This document shows positions 1 to 9,099 of a stretch of DNA of 64,000 nt, one piece after another (position 1 is the stretch's first letter; every line of letters starts with the position of its first letter). The translations under genes and the position numbers were made by a program. The stretch covers positions 503,249-567,248 of the forward strand of contig BCGQ01000004.1 in NCBI GenBank assembly GCA_001599355.1, read 5' to 3'. Origin of the DNA: Nakazawaea peltata (Eukaryota > Ascomycota > Pichiomycetes > Alaninales > Pachysolenaceae). The notes under the pieces were generated by a model that had not been told where the DNA came from, did no database searches, and saw only the letters and a list, made by a program, of their open reading frames with translations.

Positions 1-165
1 ATTGTATCAGCATTAACAATCTATGGCTTCAAGAACGCCGATATAGTGTATTTCATCCCTGCAATGAACTCTTTGGGGTTGTTAGTTGTCGAGAAAAGTG
101 AAGTGGATTTCGACAAAGAGATAAAAAATCTAGAACAGTTGAGATACAACTATAAAGAGATTTGA
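1..165 (+). CDS. C-terminal end of an unidentified protein (5' truncated by window)
   Basis: Frame 1 is open from the first base to a TGA at 163-165 and gives 54 residues. The stretch around YFIPAMNSLGLLVVEKSE looks like ordinary folded protein, followed by a short acidic and basic tail. The gene starts outside the window, so length and domains are unknown and I do not recognise the family. It converges on the multi-intron gene on the minus strand, and the two coding regions overlap by 36 bases (130-165). That this is coding rests on the open frame reaching the edge and on the composition. Confidence 0.5.
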   Translation: MVSALTIYGFKNADIVYFIPAMNSLGLLVVEKSEVDFDKEIKNLEQLRYNYKEI

Positions 166-1062
166 TGATGAGTCTGGAGTCTCGATGTCGAAGAAATTAT
201 TGAACTTGAATTGATCTCTTTTACGTCTTATTCCCTCAGTTAACTTGTTCAACAACCCTACATCTTGTTGACTGACTTGTACTAACAAGTTGAATAACCA
301 CCTATCATCATCACCTGTCAAAGTCCTCGATATCGATCTGATAGAAACGATGTTATTCTTTATTAGCTGGGAACTGATTAGTATCTTAGTGGCTTCGTTA
401 GATATCAACACACTTACCTTTCGACAATGATACGAGAAGCATATTGGAGCATGCACTTCTAAACTGAGAAGAATACAACTCGTACAATAATTAAGATCAT
501 CTATCAATTGCATTGGGAATTGCAGTGATAGAGTATAAATATGAATCGTACAACGGATCAGTCTTAACAATACCACCTGAGCTCGACTACTTACACTCAG
601 AGACCTCTGTATCATCTCCCCATCTATCAATTGATTCTTTAATTGGAATGATAACCTACTATGATCATCTCCCCTATCAAGTTGATACCCCAATTGCCCC
701 CAGAACTATTCGGTTAGTACTTAGATCCCTCACTCGGTTAGTTATTCGTTCCCTCTTACCTGAGATCGCTTAAAGCGCACTTCAAGAAACCCAATCGCCT
801 CATTCTCGCGCAATCGATTCCCATTAATTAAAATATCATATTCCCATATCTACAACCCCTTTTAGTTAGTATATCATATATATTTAATATATATCTCATT
901 TTCAATTAGGGGGAACCCCTTTAGACGATCACATACTATAAAGGAAGGGTCAGGGATGATGATATCGGATTTCTGGGGTTTTCTTTCCAAATCATTCTCA
1001 ACTCGTATTTCCATGTATTTATTAGCCCTTTTAATTATCAACACCTCACTTTTGATCCTCAT
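130..1062 (-). CDS. Unidentified protein with two or three introns
   Basis: Spliced model on the minus strand: exon 1 1062-937, intron 936-850 (GTATGT, TACTAAC, TAG), exon 2 849-760, intron 759-706 (GTAAGA, TACTAAC, TAG), exon 3 from 705. All junctions are phase 0 and the joined frame stays open to the stop at 130-132, about 263 residues. A third possible intron, 417-367 (GTAAGT, TACTAAT, CAG, 51 nt), is a multiple of three without a stop; removing it gives 246 residues. I do not recognise the protein. The region around exon 3 faintly recalls the C-terminal half of RNase PH-like exosome subunits, too weakly to name. Genes with several introns in yeasts are often meiotic; that is only a hint. 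It is divergent from MCY1, with 138 bp between starts. Confidence 0.6.
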
Positions 1063-1200
1063 CTCTATACCCCTATCAAATACCCCCTATTAAATAACCC
1101 CTTTATTAGTTCAGTATCGCGCGCAGTGAGCTAATTGAAAATTTAAAGTGATAAAAATTTTCTTTTCCTTTAGAGTGAAAAAGGTAGCGAGATCGAAGCG

Positions 1201-2349
1201 ATGAGCCGTGATTGGAGACTGGTTTCTGCTGCCGTATCGGTAGCAGTATGTTTGTACTGTTTGTATGACAAACTCACCAACAATACCAAGCCATCCAAAG
1301 TAAAGAAAGGTGTAGAAGAGCTTATCGGAAACACTGCAATGGTAGAGATAAGATCACTTTCACAACTGACTGGATGTTCTATTTATCTGAAATTGGAGAT
1401 GAACAATCCTGCCGGTAGTGCTAAGGACAGAGTACTGCTTCTGATCATTCGTAAATACGAGAAATTGGGGCTTATCAAACCATACCATGGAGATGTTATC
1501 TTTGAAGGTACTTCTGGTTCTACAGGTATTTCCTTTGCCATGTTATGTAATGCTATGGGATATACTCTGCATATTTGCTTACCAGATGATACATCACCTG
1601 AGAAATTGCTGTTGTTGAAGTCATTAGGAGCCGAGATCACCCCAGTTAAACCCCTGTCTATAGTGGATCCCAACCAATATGTGAATGCTCTGAAGAAATT
1701 ACTGGAACAATTGACCAATGATCCTTCTACGGACAGAGTAGGAGTATTTCTGGACCAATTTGAGAACGATGCTAATTGGAATATTCATTATAATACTACC
1801 CTGAGAGAGATTTGGGATCAAGTAGATCACCAACTTGATTATTTCGTCACCGGAAGTGGGACAGGTGGAACTATTGCGGGATGTTCAAGATATTTGAAAG
1901 AACAAACAAAAGGTCAAGTCAAAGTGATATTACTGGATCCTCAAGGTTCAGGATTGCATAATAGAGTCAAATATGGGGTCATGTATGATAATGTAGAAAA
2001 AGAGGGAACAAGAAGAAGACATCAAGTCGATACTATTATCGAGGGAATCGGTTTGACAAGACTTACATACAATTTCAGTCGTCTGGAACCATATATTGAT
2101 GACTCGGTAAGAGTCTCTGATGAGCAACTGATTAAAATGCTGAAGTTCCTCAGTATAAACGATGGCTTATTCTTTGGATCCAGTGCTTGTATCAATGCTG
2201 TAGCTCTGGTTAAAACAGCTCAAAAACTGGCTCCTGGCTCCAAAATCGTGATCATAGCCTGTGATAATGGCTCCCGTCATCTCTCCAAATTCTGGAAAGA
2301 ACTGCAACTGGTCAATAAAGACATCTCCCTCGATGAGGTCTTAGCATAG
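1201..2349 (+). CDS. MCY1: Cysteine synthase-like PLP enzyme, mitochondrial outer-membrane type
   Basis: A 382-residue fold-type II PLP enzyme related to cysteine synthase and cystathionine beta-synthase. The PLP lysine lies in NPAGSAKDRV (about residue 76), a phosphate or substrate loop in EGTSGSTGISFA (about 101), and a glycine-rich PLP-phosphate loop in GSGTGGTIAG (about 218). An N-terminal hydrophobic segment (residues 7-23) followed by a basic stretch fits the tail-in outer-membrane anchor of S. cerevisiae Mcy1 (YGR012W). Order and orientation with SNU71 and MSB2 match YGR012W-YGR013W-YGR014W. The ATG at 1201 is the first in frame. CTG codons at 1387 and 1933 sit where homologues have Ala (YAKLE, LADP). 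Confidence 0.88.
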   Translation: MSRDWRLVSAAVSVAVCLYCLYDKLTNNTKPSKVKKGVEELIGNTAMVEIRSLSQLTGCSIYLKLEMNNPAGSAKDRVLLLIIRKYEKLGLIKPYHGDVIFEGTSGSTGISFAMLCNAMGYTLHICLPDDTSPEKLLLLKSLGAEITPVKPLSIVDPNQYVNALKKLLEQLTNDPSTDRVGVFLDQFENDANWNIHYNTTLREIWDQVDHQLDYFVTGSGTGGTIAGCSRYLKEQTKGQVKVILLDPQGSGLHNRVKYGVMYDNVEKEGTRRRHQVDTIIEGIGLTRLTYNFSRLEPYIDDSVRVSDEQLIKMLKFLSINDGLFFGSSACINAVALVKTAQKLAPGSKIVIIACDNGSRHLSKFWKELQLVNKDISLDEVLA

Positions 2350-2454
2350 ACTTTCCAGAGCACATTACGAATTTAGTTTATATATGAAAAATTTTTAACT
2401 ATGAGAGGAATTTCTGTAGGCGGTTAGAAGGAGTAGAAGGCGGATTAACGGCAG

Positions 2455-3990
2455 ATGGATAGACAAAAGGTGATATTTCAAGACTTCCAGCCGTTGCTGG
2501 AGCTCGTATTGCATGGAGATGAATTGAAAGAATATCAAAAAAGGCTATTAGAACGCCAACTGAGAGAGATTTCTGGTACATTTAAGAATGGAAGCGCCGA
2601 TGGGCAGATGAGTAGTGGTGTTCTGGAGCCAAATGGAGCTGATTCTATGGATATAGACCAACAATCAGGATATCAGAGACTGTCGGATGATGTGGAAGAC
2701 AATATTTTACAGAGATTGAATCATTATACAAATATCGATACCGTTGAACTCCGAGACCCCAAAGATAAGATTTTATTATGTACAATATATGGGTTCCATT
2801 TGACTGGGATAGTTAACGTTGAGAGATTCTTGAATATGGTCAGTACACAAATGGAAATCAGCTCATTCAAATGGAGTACGATCGGAGTTGAAGAAAGTGA
2901 TGATGTGCTCGATTTGTCCCTTGATAAACCTGTCTTTGTCAAGTTCTTCACCTTGAAGGATTTGTGTCGGTTTGTATGGTTTTACAAAGAGATTATAGAG
3001 AAGGAGGAGAATGAAGAGTATAAAAGATGTGGGATATTAATGTTGCATGGTGATCTTGAGAAGTTGTACCAAGATTACAAGGACAGTTATATTGATGATG
3101 ACCAAAATAAAGATAAATTTATCGTCGAACTTGAGACGTTCATCTCCGCTCATAAAGATCAGAATGATGACGATACCAAGCCAAAGGATGATATTTATTC
3201 GGACTATCATATTGATATGAAAGAATTAGCCGATGTCCCTAAAGATTTGGTCGACACAGTGAAGAATGATATCGTCGAGTTTAGATTGAGAGTATTAAAG
3301 ATCGAGAAAAAGAAGCGTGAAAAAGAACTGATCAACGATAAGAAGAAGAGCAGGAATAAATTGAGGAAATTATATCAAGATATTTCTCTGCCTAATGCTA
3401 TTGTTGACGATGGAGACGAAGAAGACGAAGAAGACGATGATTTGGAAGTCCTGGATGAAGAAGATGGTGCAATTGATGATTATGATTACGAATTGATGCA
3501 ACAAGAGAAGTCAAAACAACAAAAAGAGCAAGAATTTAAGCTGAAGTTGAAATTAATCACCGAACAAGACCAACAACGTAAAAAATTAGCATCTGTTTTG
3601 GAAGATACCAAGAAATATCATGAAAAAGGATTAATTGCTAAGCGGGAAAAATTCTACAAGGAGTTTGTTGAGAATTTGGGGACCGAGAACAAGATCGATC
3701 TGAACAGGGACAAATTTTACTTGAACCATCAGCAATACTTAAAGTTCCGAGAACGTGTGAAGTTGAACGAGCAAAAAAAGGATGCCGAGACCAAGGATTT
3801 CGGAGAGTTCGTGATGCAGAATATCGTCAAGGAATATGTCGGAGTAGAGGACGAGAGCTTACAACAGTACATCTTAGAAATGTGCGATATGCATTACCCA
3901 AATAAAGAACGGGTCATTCAGGAGTTACGCGAGCCATTGGACGAAGATGCAGAGGAGGTTGTAAATAAAATATGGGAGTTCCTCCAATAA
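2455..3990 (+). CDS. SNU71: U1 snRNP protein Snu71 / RBM25-like
   Basis: 511 residues. The N-terminal third contains an RRM-like stretch (about 100-185). The middle has a very acidic run (about 315-345) followed by long charged helices. The last 75 residues (FVMQNIVKEYVGVEDESLQ to the end) have the hydrophobic pattern of a PWI domain, as in RBM25. Snu71 is a yeast U1 snRNP component acting in 5' splice-site recognition in the nucleus. Assignment rests on this layout and on position between MCY1 and MSB2, as in S. cerevisiae. A motif TGAAAAATTTTT lies 60 bp before the start. Sequence similarity within the family is low, so synteny carries much of the weight. Confidence 0.75.
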   Translation: MDRQKVIFQDFQPLLELVLHGDELKEYQKRLLERQLREISGTFKNGSADGQMSSGVLEPNGADSMDIDQQSGYQRLSDDVEDNILQRLNHYTNIDTVELRDPKDKILLCTIYGFHLTGIVNVERFLNMVSTQMEISSFKWSTIGVEESDDVLDLSLDKPVFVKFFTLKDLCRFVWFYKEIIEKEENEEYKRCGILMLHGDLEKLYQDYKDSYIDDDQNKDKFIVELETFISAHKDQNDDDTKPKDDIYSDYHIDMKELADVPKDLVDTVKNDIVEFRLRVLKIEKKKREKELINDKKKSRNKLRKLYQDISLPNAIVDDGDEEDEEDDDLEVLDEEDGAIDDYDYELMQQEKSKQQKEQEFKLKLKLITEQDQQRKKLASVLEDTKKYHEKGLIAKREKFYKEFVENLGTENKIDLNRDKFYLNHQQYLKFRERVKLNEQKKDAETKDFGEFVMQNIVKEYVGVEDESLQQYILEMCDMHYPNKERVIQELREPLDEDAEEVVNKIWEFLQ

Positions 3991-5146
3991 AGATGAAGAA
4001 CTGCCAGGAGCTGCAGCTGCAGTCCATGTTTACCCCTTAATCCATGTATTGTTCCTTGATCTGTAGTCGTAAATCGTGTTTACATCTTACTGAATCTAGA
4101 TCTGGAGGTCGTGGAAATATGACTAAACAGGTGGTATCCCGAAGATTCAGATATCCCAATTAGGAAACTCAAGGAGACAATAGTCTATTGTTCAGTATGG
4201 GAAATTTCTTTTTTTCTTTACTTGCCCTTTGATTAGATTCGCGTTTCTGGTTTCAGTTGCTATTGTTAATTAGCATGGGAAATTCAAAGGACGAAATAGG
4301 CTTAAATATAGGATCATAGTGGGTTTTTGTCCCCTATTTACCGAAGGGGGGAAATTAGACTTGCCCAGCAACGATTGGGTCATAAGATTGGCACTATATT
4401 AAGTAATGCAATTAATTATAATGAGATCATATAGAGAGTATCTACTATATACTCACCGTTTACTCACTGTTTACTCCCGTACTATCTTCTGTTCCCCTAC
4501 TATGTAACCTAAATCCCCATCCCTCGAGTCCCCCAACAATCACCTTAAATCCTCCGAACAATCTCCGTAACAATTGCGCTCTAATAAGCCCCACTCACCT
4601 TTATGCCCCTCTGTCATTTTCCTTCCACTGCCTACCCCTTTTTTCAATTTGCCCTGTTTTAGCCCACAATGTTTACGTTTTCCTCTCCACTCATAAACAT
4701 AAACAAACCAAAATATGTCTGATTTTCTTTTTTTCTTGCCCTTTTCACACACTTTTCCCTGTTTCCCTCAGACTCAAAAAAAATTTTCTCCCTCCTGCGT
4801 ATAAAACTAAATTGATATCTTCCTTGACCGAATTTGCTATCAATTTCAGACGTTAATATATCGATTTTTGTTGATATATATGGCTGAGAAGTAGGTTATT
4901 TCATACCGTTCCACTTTCGTTATCACGTCCATATAGCCATACACACTTGCTATTACCCACTTTTTACCCCCAAATTACACCCAAACTGCTTTCAAAATTA
5001 AGCGCCCACAACCGAACAACTAACTGAAGTCTCTCATTTTATACTTGTGTTTCCTTCGATACCCTATTTATCACGTTTTTTCAATTCACCATTCACACCT
5101 TTGTTAACCCATACTTTATCAATACCAGGAACACTTATTTATACAT
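3991..5146. promoter_or_regulatory. Long intergenic region upstream of MSB2
   Basis: 1156 bp without a convincing gene. It holds an ECB/Mcm1-like site CCCAATTAGGAAA at 4155-4167, several T-rich and pyrimidine-rich tracts (4590-4790), and a TATA-like run near 4855-4885. The length suggests a complex promoter, as expected for a regulated cell-surface sensor. A short open frame at 4540-4752 on the minus strand has no protein-like features. Confidence 0.5.
4155..4167. promoter_or_regulatory. Mcm1/ECB-like palindrome
   Basis: CCCAATTAGGAAA matches the CC-N6-GG core and GGAAA flank of Mcm1 early-cell-cycle-box elements. It lies about 980 bp upstream of the MSB2 start. One of thirteen such sites in intergenic DNA of this window. 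Confidence 0.5.
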
Positions 5147-7954
5147 ATGATTACCCACAGACTTGTTTTATACCTTGTGGTTTATACTACTTTGGTCAGT
5201 TGTTTAGTGATAAACAACCCATTTGCATCACTCAGAGATATTAGAGTATTTCAACGTCCTGCCGATAATGAGGATGGAGTATTATTGAAGTTTAATAATC
5301 AGTTGAATAGGATCTTGAAGAAGAGAGATAGTCAATCTAAGGATAGTTCTGTTTCTAAGGACTATACTAACTCCACATCGAATCCATTAGGTGAAGATGC
5401 TTCCAGTTCTGATATATTCTCTGGTTATTCATTTACTTATGATGATGACACATCTACTTCAGAGGCTACTCCAACTAAGGGACTGTTCGTTTCTACTACT
5501 TCTACTCCAGTAGAGGAAACAGATTCAGATGATGATACTACTCTGGAAGATACAACTCTGGAAGATGCTACTACTACTCTGGAAGATACTACTCTGGAGG
5601 AGGCTACTACCACGCTGGAGGAGGCTACTACCACTCTGGAGGAGGCTACCACTACTCTGGATGACGCTACAACCACTCTGGATGCTACAACTCTGGATGA
5701 TGCTACTACAACTCTGGATGACGCAACTACTACTCTGGATGCTACTACTCTGGATGATGCTACTACTACACTGGCCGACATTACAGCTACTGCAGATGCC
5801 ACTACCGAGGCTACTACAGCTGATGCTACAGATGCTACTACAGATGCTACTACAGATGCTACCACCAGCTCTTCATCTCTGGCTGCCAGCTCTGCCGCTT
5901 ACTCTTATGCTGGTGATGATGACTTATCAAGCTCTGTTGAGTACTCTTACGGTTCGGCTCTGTTAACTTCCAGTCCAACTACAACTGCCGCTACAGCTAC
6001 AACTGCCGCCACTACTACTGCAGCAGCCGCTACAACGAGCTCATCGAGTTCTTACTCCTATGTTGGAGATGACGATGATGAGACCTCTTCTGCCGCAACT
6101 GCTAGCTCTTCCAGTACTGACACCTATGAGTATGCTTCTGTTACTGACACCACTAGTTCTAGTTCCAGCACTGGTGAAACCGATACTGCCACTACCGGTA
6201 CCGATACTGCAACCCTTCTGGCTACTACTAGCTCTAGTTCTTCCTCATATGCTTACAGTTACGATGATGGAAGTACCACTGCTGCTTACGTTGATACCAC
6301 CAGCTCATCTTCGAGCTCGGCCTCTAGCACCAGTGAATTAGAGTACTCTTATGGTTCAGTAACCTCGACTTCATCTACCGAGACTCCATTGACAACAAGC
6401 TCCAGTTCTAGTGCTGAAACCACCGCTATCTACGAATCTTCGATTCCAGTTGTCGATACAACCAGTTCATCTTCGACTGACGAGATCTTGTCTTATATCC
6501 CAACCACTAGTAGCTCAAGTTCCACTTTGGTCCCGACTACTACTTCTGAGTTGATTGCAACAGACACTTCAGCTTCATCTACATCTGAAGTCGAGACTTT
6601 GTCATCCTTATCACAAGATTTGACTCAGTCAGTTTTATCGATCACTCCATCGAGTTCTTCGAGCTCTAGTTCGACTACTCCATTCTATGTTACTACTACT
6701 AGCAGCAGTGAAACATCATCTGCTGCCCCTGTTGAATCTAGTACCTTGACCTCATCTGGAAATGAGACCGAGGCTGTCGAATCGACCTCTGAATCAACAA
6801 GCTCGACTGCTGCTGCTGAGTCTACTTCTGTCGAGACTGTTGCCCCATCAACATCATCATCTGCCGCTGTGGTCGCTCCAACTCCTGCGACCACATCGAC
6901 TGCAATTGTCGCACCAACATCCTCTTCGGATGACGCAACTGGCACGAACTGGTTACCAAAGACTTTGTTGACTCAATCAGCACAAAGTAGTGGAAGCACC
7001 ACCGCATCCACTACCTCGTCTATCGAGACCAGTGCCTTACCAAAACTGATCACTCCGGCTCAGACTAACGTTCCGGGTGACGACTACAAATTGATCACCA
7101 TCGGTTTCAAAGAAGGTTTGAACTATAACTTCATTGTTCTGAACTCTTTGGCCACTCTGCAAGTGATTGAATATTTGCCAGGTGTGGTCACTTTCATCTT
7201 GTCGACTGATGAATATGACAGTGACAGTGTCTTTATTAAGCAAATTGTTCCTTACACTGCTTCTGGTATTGATTACATCATCAGTGTAGCCGAAGTTTAC
7301 TATCCAAAGCATCAAATTGATTCCTTACAAGCTGCCATCAAGAACAGCACTTCGGACTTCTATGACAACTCCGACCTGACCGAGAACACTTTGCTGCTGT
7401 TGGTCGATTCGAGAGTTCCATTGACAGGATTGCTTGATGGTGATAGTGACAGTGATGGTAACACAAGTGCCAGCTTAGCTTCTGCTGATGATGACGATTC
7501 CACCGCCAGCCAAAGTGCTGCCTTAGGTTCTATTGATGGAGATGTCAATTACTCTTCCGCTGCTAGCAAGAAGAAGGGAGCTAAAAAGATTGCCGGAATC
7601 GTTATTGGTGCTGTCGTTGGAGGATGTGTCTACTTGGCCTTAATCGTTGTTGCCTACAGATTCTGGAAGACTAGAAGAAGAATCGAATTAACTAACGAGT
7701 CCCCAAGATCATCGGCTAACTTGTCGTCGTACACTCCTCAAATGTCTCAGCTCTCATCATTCCATCATTCGTCTGCTACCAACTCGTTCATTGCCGCTGG
7801 TGGTAGATCGGGAAGTGACGTTGGCATGTATGGAACACCTGCTGGATCGAGTTCAAGATTCGGCAGTGGATCAACTAGAAACAGTGCTATCGATTCTTAT
7901 GTCCCAAGGATTTCTGAACCGGTAGAGCAACACAATTCTTTGGGATGGGTTTAG
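5147..7954 (+). CDS. MSB2: Msb2-like signalling mucin (MAPK pathway sensor)
   Basis: 935 residues, type I membrane layout. A signal peptide (1-20) is followed by a very long Ser/Thr-rich mucin region (about 70-640) with tandem Thr-Thr-CTG-Asp/Glu repeats and spaced YSY/YEY acidic modules. A folded juxtamembrane domain (about 645-760, starting DDYKLITIGFKEGLNYNF) matches my recollection of the Hkr1-Msb2 homology domain. One transmembrane helix (about 808-832) and a 100-residue cytoplasmic tail ending NSLGWV follow. Msb2 acts at the plasma membrane upstream of Cdc42 and the filamentation/HOG MAPK branches. Synteny with MCY1 and SNU71 (YGR012W-YGR014W) supports the name. The repeats use CTG heavily, so the mucin is Ala-rich under the CUG-Ala code. 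The ATG at 5147 immediately precedes the signal peptide. Confidence 0.8.
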   Translation: MITHRLVLYLVVYTTLVSCLVINNPFASLRDIRVFQRPADNEDGVLLKFNNQLNRILKKRDSQSKDSSVSKDYTNSTSNPLGEDASSSDIFSGYSFTYDDDTSTSEATPTKGLFVSTTSTPVEETDSDDDTTLEDTTLEDATTTLEDTTLEEATTTLEEATTTLEEATTTLDDATTTLDATTLDDATTTLDDATTTLDATTLDDATTTLADITATADATTEATTADATDATTDATTDATTSSSSLAASSAAYSYAGDDDLSSSVEYSYGSALLTSSPTTTAATATTAATTTAAAATTSSSSSYSYVGDDDDETSSAATASSSSTDTYEYASVTDTTSSSSSTGETDTATTGTDTATLLATTSSSSSSYAYSYDDGSTTAAYVDTTSSSSSSASSTSELEYSYGSVTSTSSTETPLTTSSSSSAETTAIYESSIPVVDTTSSSSTDEILSYIPTTSSSSSTLVPTTTSELIATDTSASSTSEVETLSSLSQDLTQSVLSITPSSSSSSSSTTPFYVTTTSSSETSSAAPVESSTLTSSGNETEAVESTSESTSSTAAAESTSVETVAPSTSSSAAVVAPTPATTSTAIVAPTSSSDDATGTNWLPKTLLTQSAQSSGSTTASTTSSIETSALPKLITPAQTNVPGDDYKLITIGFKEGLNYNFIVLNSLATLQVIEYLPGVVTFILSTDEYDSDSVFIKQIVPYTASGIDYIISVAEVYYPKHQIDSLQAAIKNSTSDFYDNSDLTENTLLLLVDSRVPLTGLLDGDSDSDGNTSASLASADDDDSTASQSAALGSIDGDVNYSSAASKKKGAKKIAGIVIGAVVGGCVYLALIVVAYRFWKTRRRIELTNESPRSSANLSSYTPQMSQLSSFHHSSATNSFIAAGGRSGSDVGMYGTPAGSSSRFGSGSTRNSAIDSYVPRISEPVEQHNSLGWV
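5540..5785 (+). repeat. In-gene minisatellite of Thr/CTG/acidic codons in MSB2
   Basis: About 13 copies of a short unit, ACN-ACN-CTG-GA(A/T)-GA(T/C/G), some with an extra GCT ACT. All copies are in frame, so copy number can change without breaking the protein. Thirteen CTG codons occur in about 240 bases. Confidence 0.8.
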
Positions 7955-8481
7955 ACCATACAGAGTTTCGAGATGATAATGACTTTTCTTTTTCGTATGT
8001 ACAAAAGACTTTTTTTATACCCAATAATAATCGTGTTTTATTAAAAGATGTAGTTTTGTAGTGCGCGAATTGTAAAGGGGATATGATGTGAGGGGAAGCC
8101 TAAAGGGGTAGGGGTATTTGGGGATAGATTAAGGGGATCTAATTGAGAATTATTCAAGTGATAGAGATTGAACTAGGGGGTACATTTAAATACACTCTCG
8201 TTCATTCTTCTTCAATTCTAGTTGTATTCGTGTACTTTATCATCCTCATAGCATGGCCTTACCCCTCGTCCACTCTCTCTATCTCCCCTTATCCGTCCTA
8301 TTCGCCCCACCTAATCCTTCCCCTCACATCAACACTTCGCTCCCCTTTACTTTACCCCTTTACCCCTTAATGCCCATCTCTGCGCAGTCCCCACGCTCTC
8401 CGTTTTTCCTCTTCGCGAGATGAGAAAAAAAGACAAAAATAATCAACTTCTCTTCGACCTCCTTAATCACTCGGTTCACCA
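7955..8481. other. Intergenic region, MSB2 3' end and IRC19 promoter
   Basis: 527 bp. The first part is T- and A-rich, fitting MSB2 3' end formation. The latter part (8240-8460) is strongly pyrimidine-rich on the plus strand. No gene or clear regulatory motif is seen. Confidence 0.4.
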
Positions 8482-9075
8482 ATGTACAAATACAATCTAG
8501 TGCGCAGCCGGCCTGCCAAATTCCATATCAGAACCACCACTCCTTTGGTGTTAAGTAATCTAGATCCGAACCACCGCGATCCTAAGATATTTTGGGCTAG
8601 CATCTATCGCAACTTCCTTCGACTCCTGCCATACTATTCTCATATACGGATAGTCCAAGACTCGTTTCGAAAGTATGTGCGATTCAGGTTTTTACAGATG
8701 GCAAAAGATGATCGTCTAGATGATACAGAGTTGCAGCAACGTGCTGTTAATACCCTCCTGTTTGTTAATAATGCATGTTGCCGCCCTTCAGCGTCCCATG
8801 AAGGTGATGTTCAATTGGCTGCAAATACAGTGAATAAAGAGTACATGATTTTGAAGAACGTGATAGCATGCTGGTACAAATTTGGGTTCGAAAGTCCTAA
8901 AGGTACAGGGAGTACTGGTACAGGCGGTATGAGGTCACGAGATGGAGGAGATAAAAGGATTGATCTACCTAAGGTGATGTCACTATTAGAGAGGCCGATC
9001 CCCGGTAAAGAGGTTGTTCAAGCATACAGACAATGTCTTGATCTGTTTAATGATAGTCTACAATTAAGTTTATAA
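8482..9075 (+). CDS. IRC19: Irc19/Rrg4-like mitochondrial genome maintenance protein
   Basis: 197 residues. The block IYRNFLRLLPYYSHIRIVQD (about 34-53), followed by a YVRFRF stretch, matches the LYR-like core remembered from S. cerevisiae Irc19 (YLL033W: FYRRFMRLKPFISNVKMV). A conserved Cys pair (VNNACC) lies near residue 96. Irc19 is needed for respiratory growth and mitochondrial genome stability; its biochemistry is unknown. The ATG at 8482 is the first in frame and lies just before the Arg-rich, presequence-like N-terminus. It converges on UGA4 with a 24-bp gap. Confidence 0.72.
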   Translation: MYKYNLVRSRPAKFHIRTTTPLVLSNLDPNHRDPKIFWASIYRNFLRLLPYYSHIRIVQDSFRKYVRFRFLQMAKDDRLDDTELQQRAVNTLLFVNNACCRPSASHEGDVQLAANTVNKEYMILKNVIACWYKFGFESPKGTGSTGTGGMRSRDGGDKRIDLPKVMSLLERPIPGKEVVQAYRQCLDLFNDSLQLSL

Positions 9076-9099
9076 AAGAAAGGAAATCAAATTACTTAT

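Noticed and set aside
5437-5865. Val/Ser-only frame opposite MSB2 repeats
   Set aside because: Repeat DNA gives long open frames on both strands; no protein-like composition.
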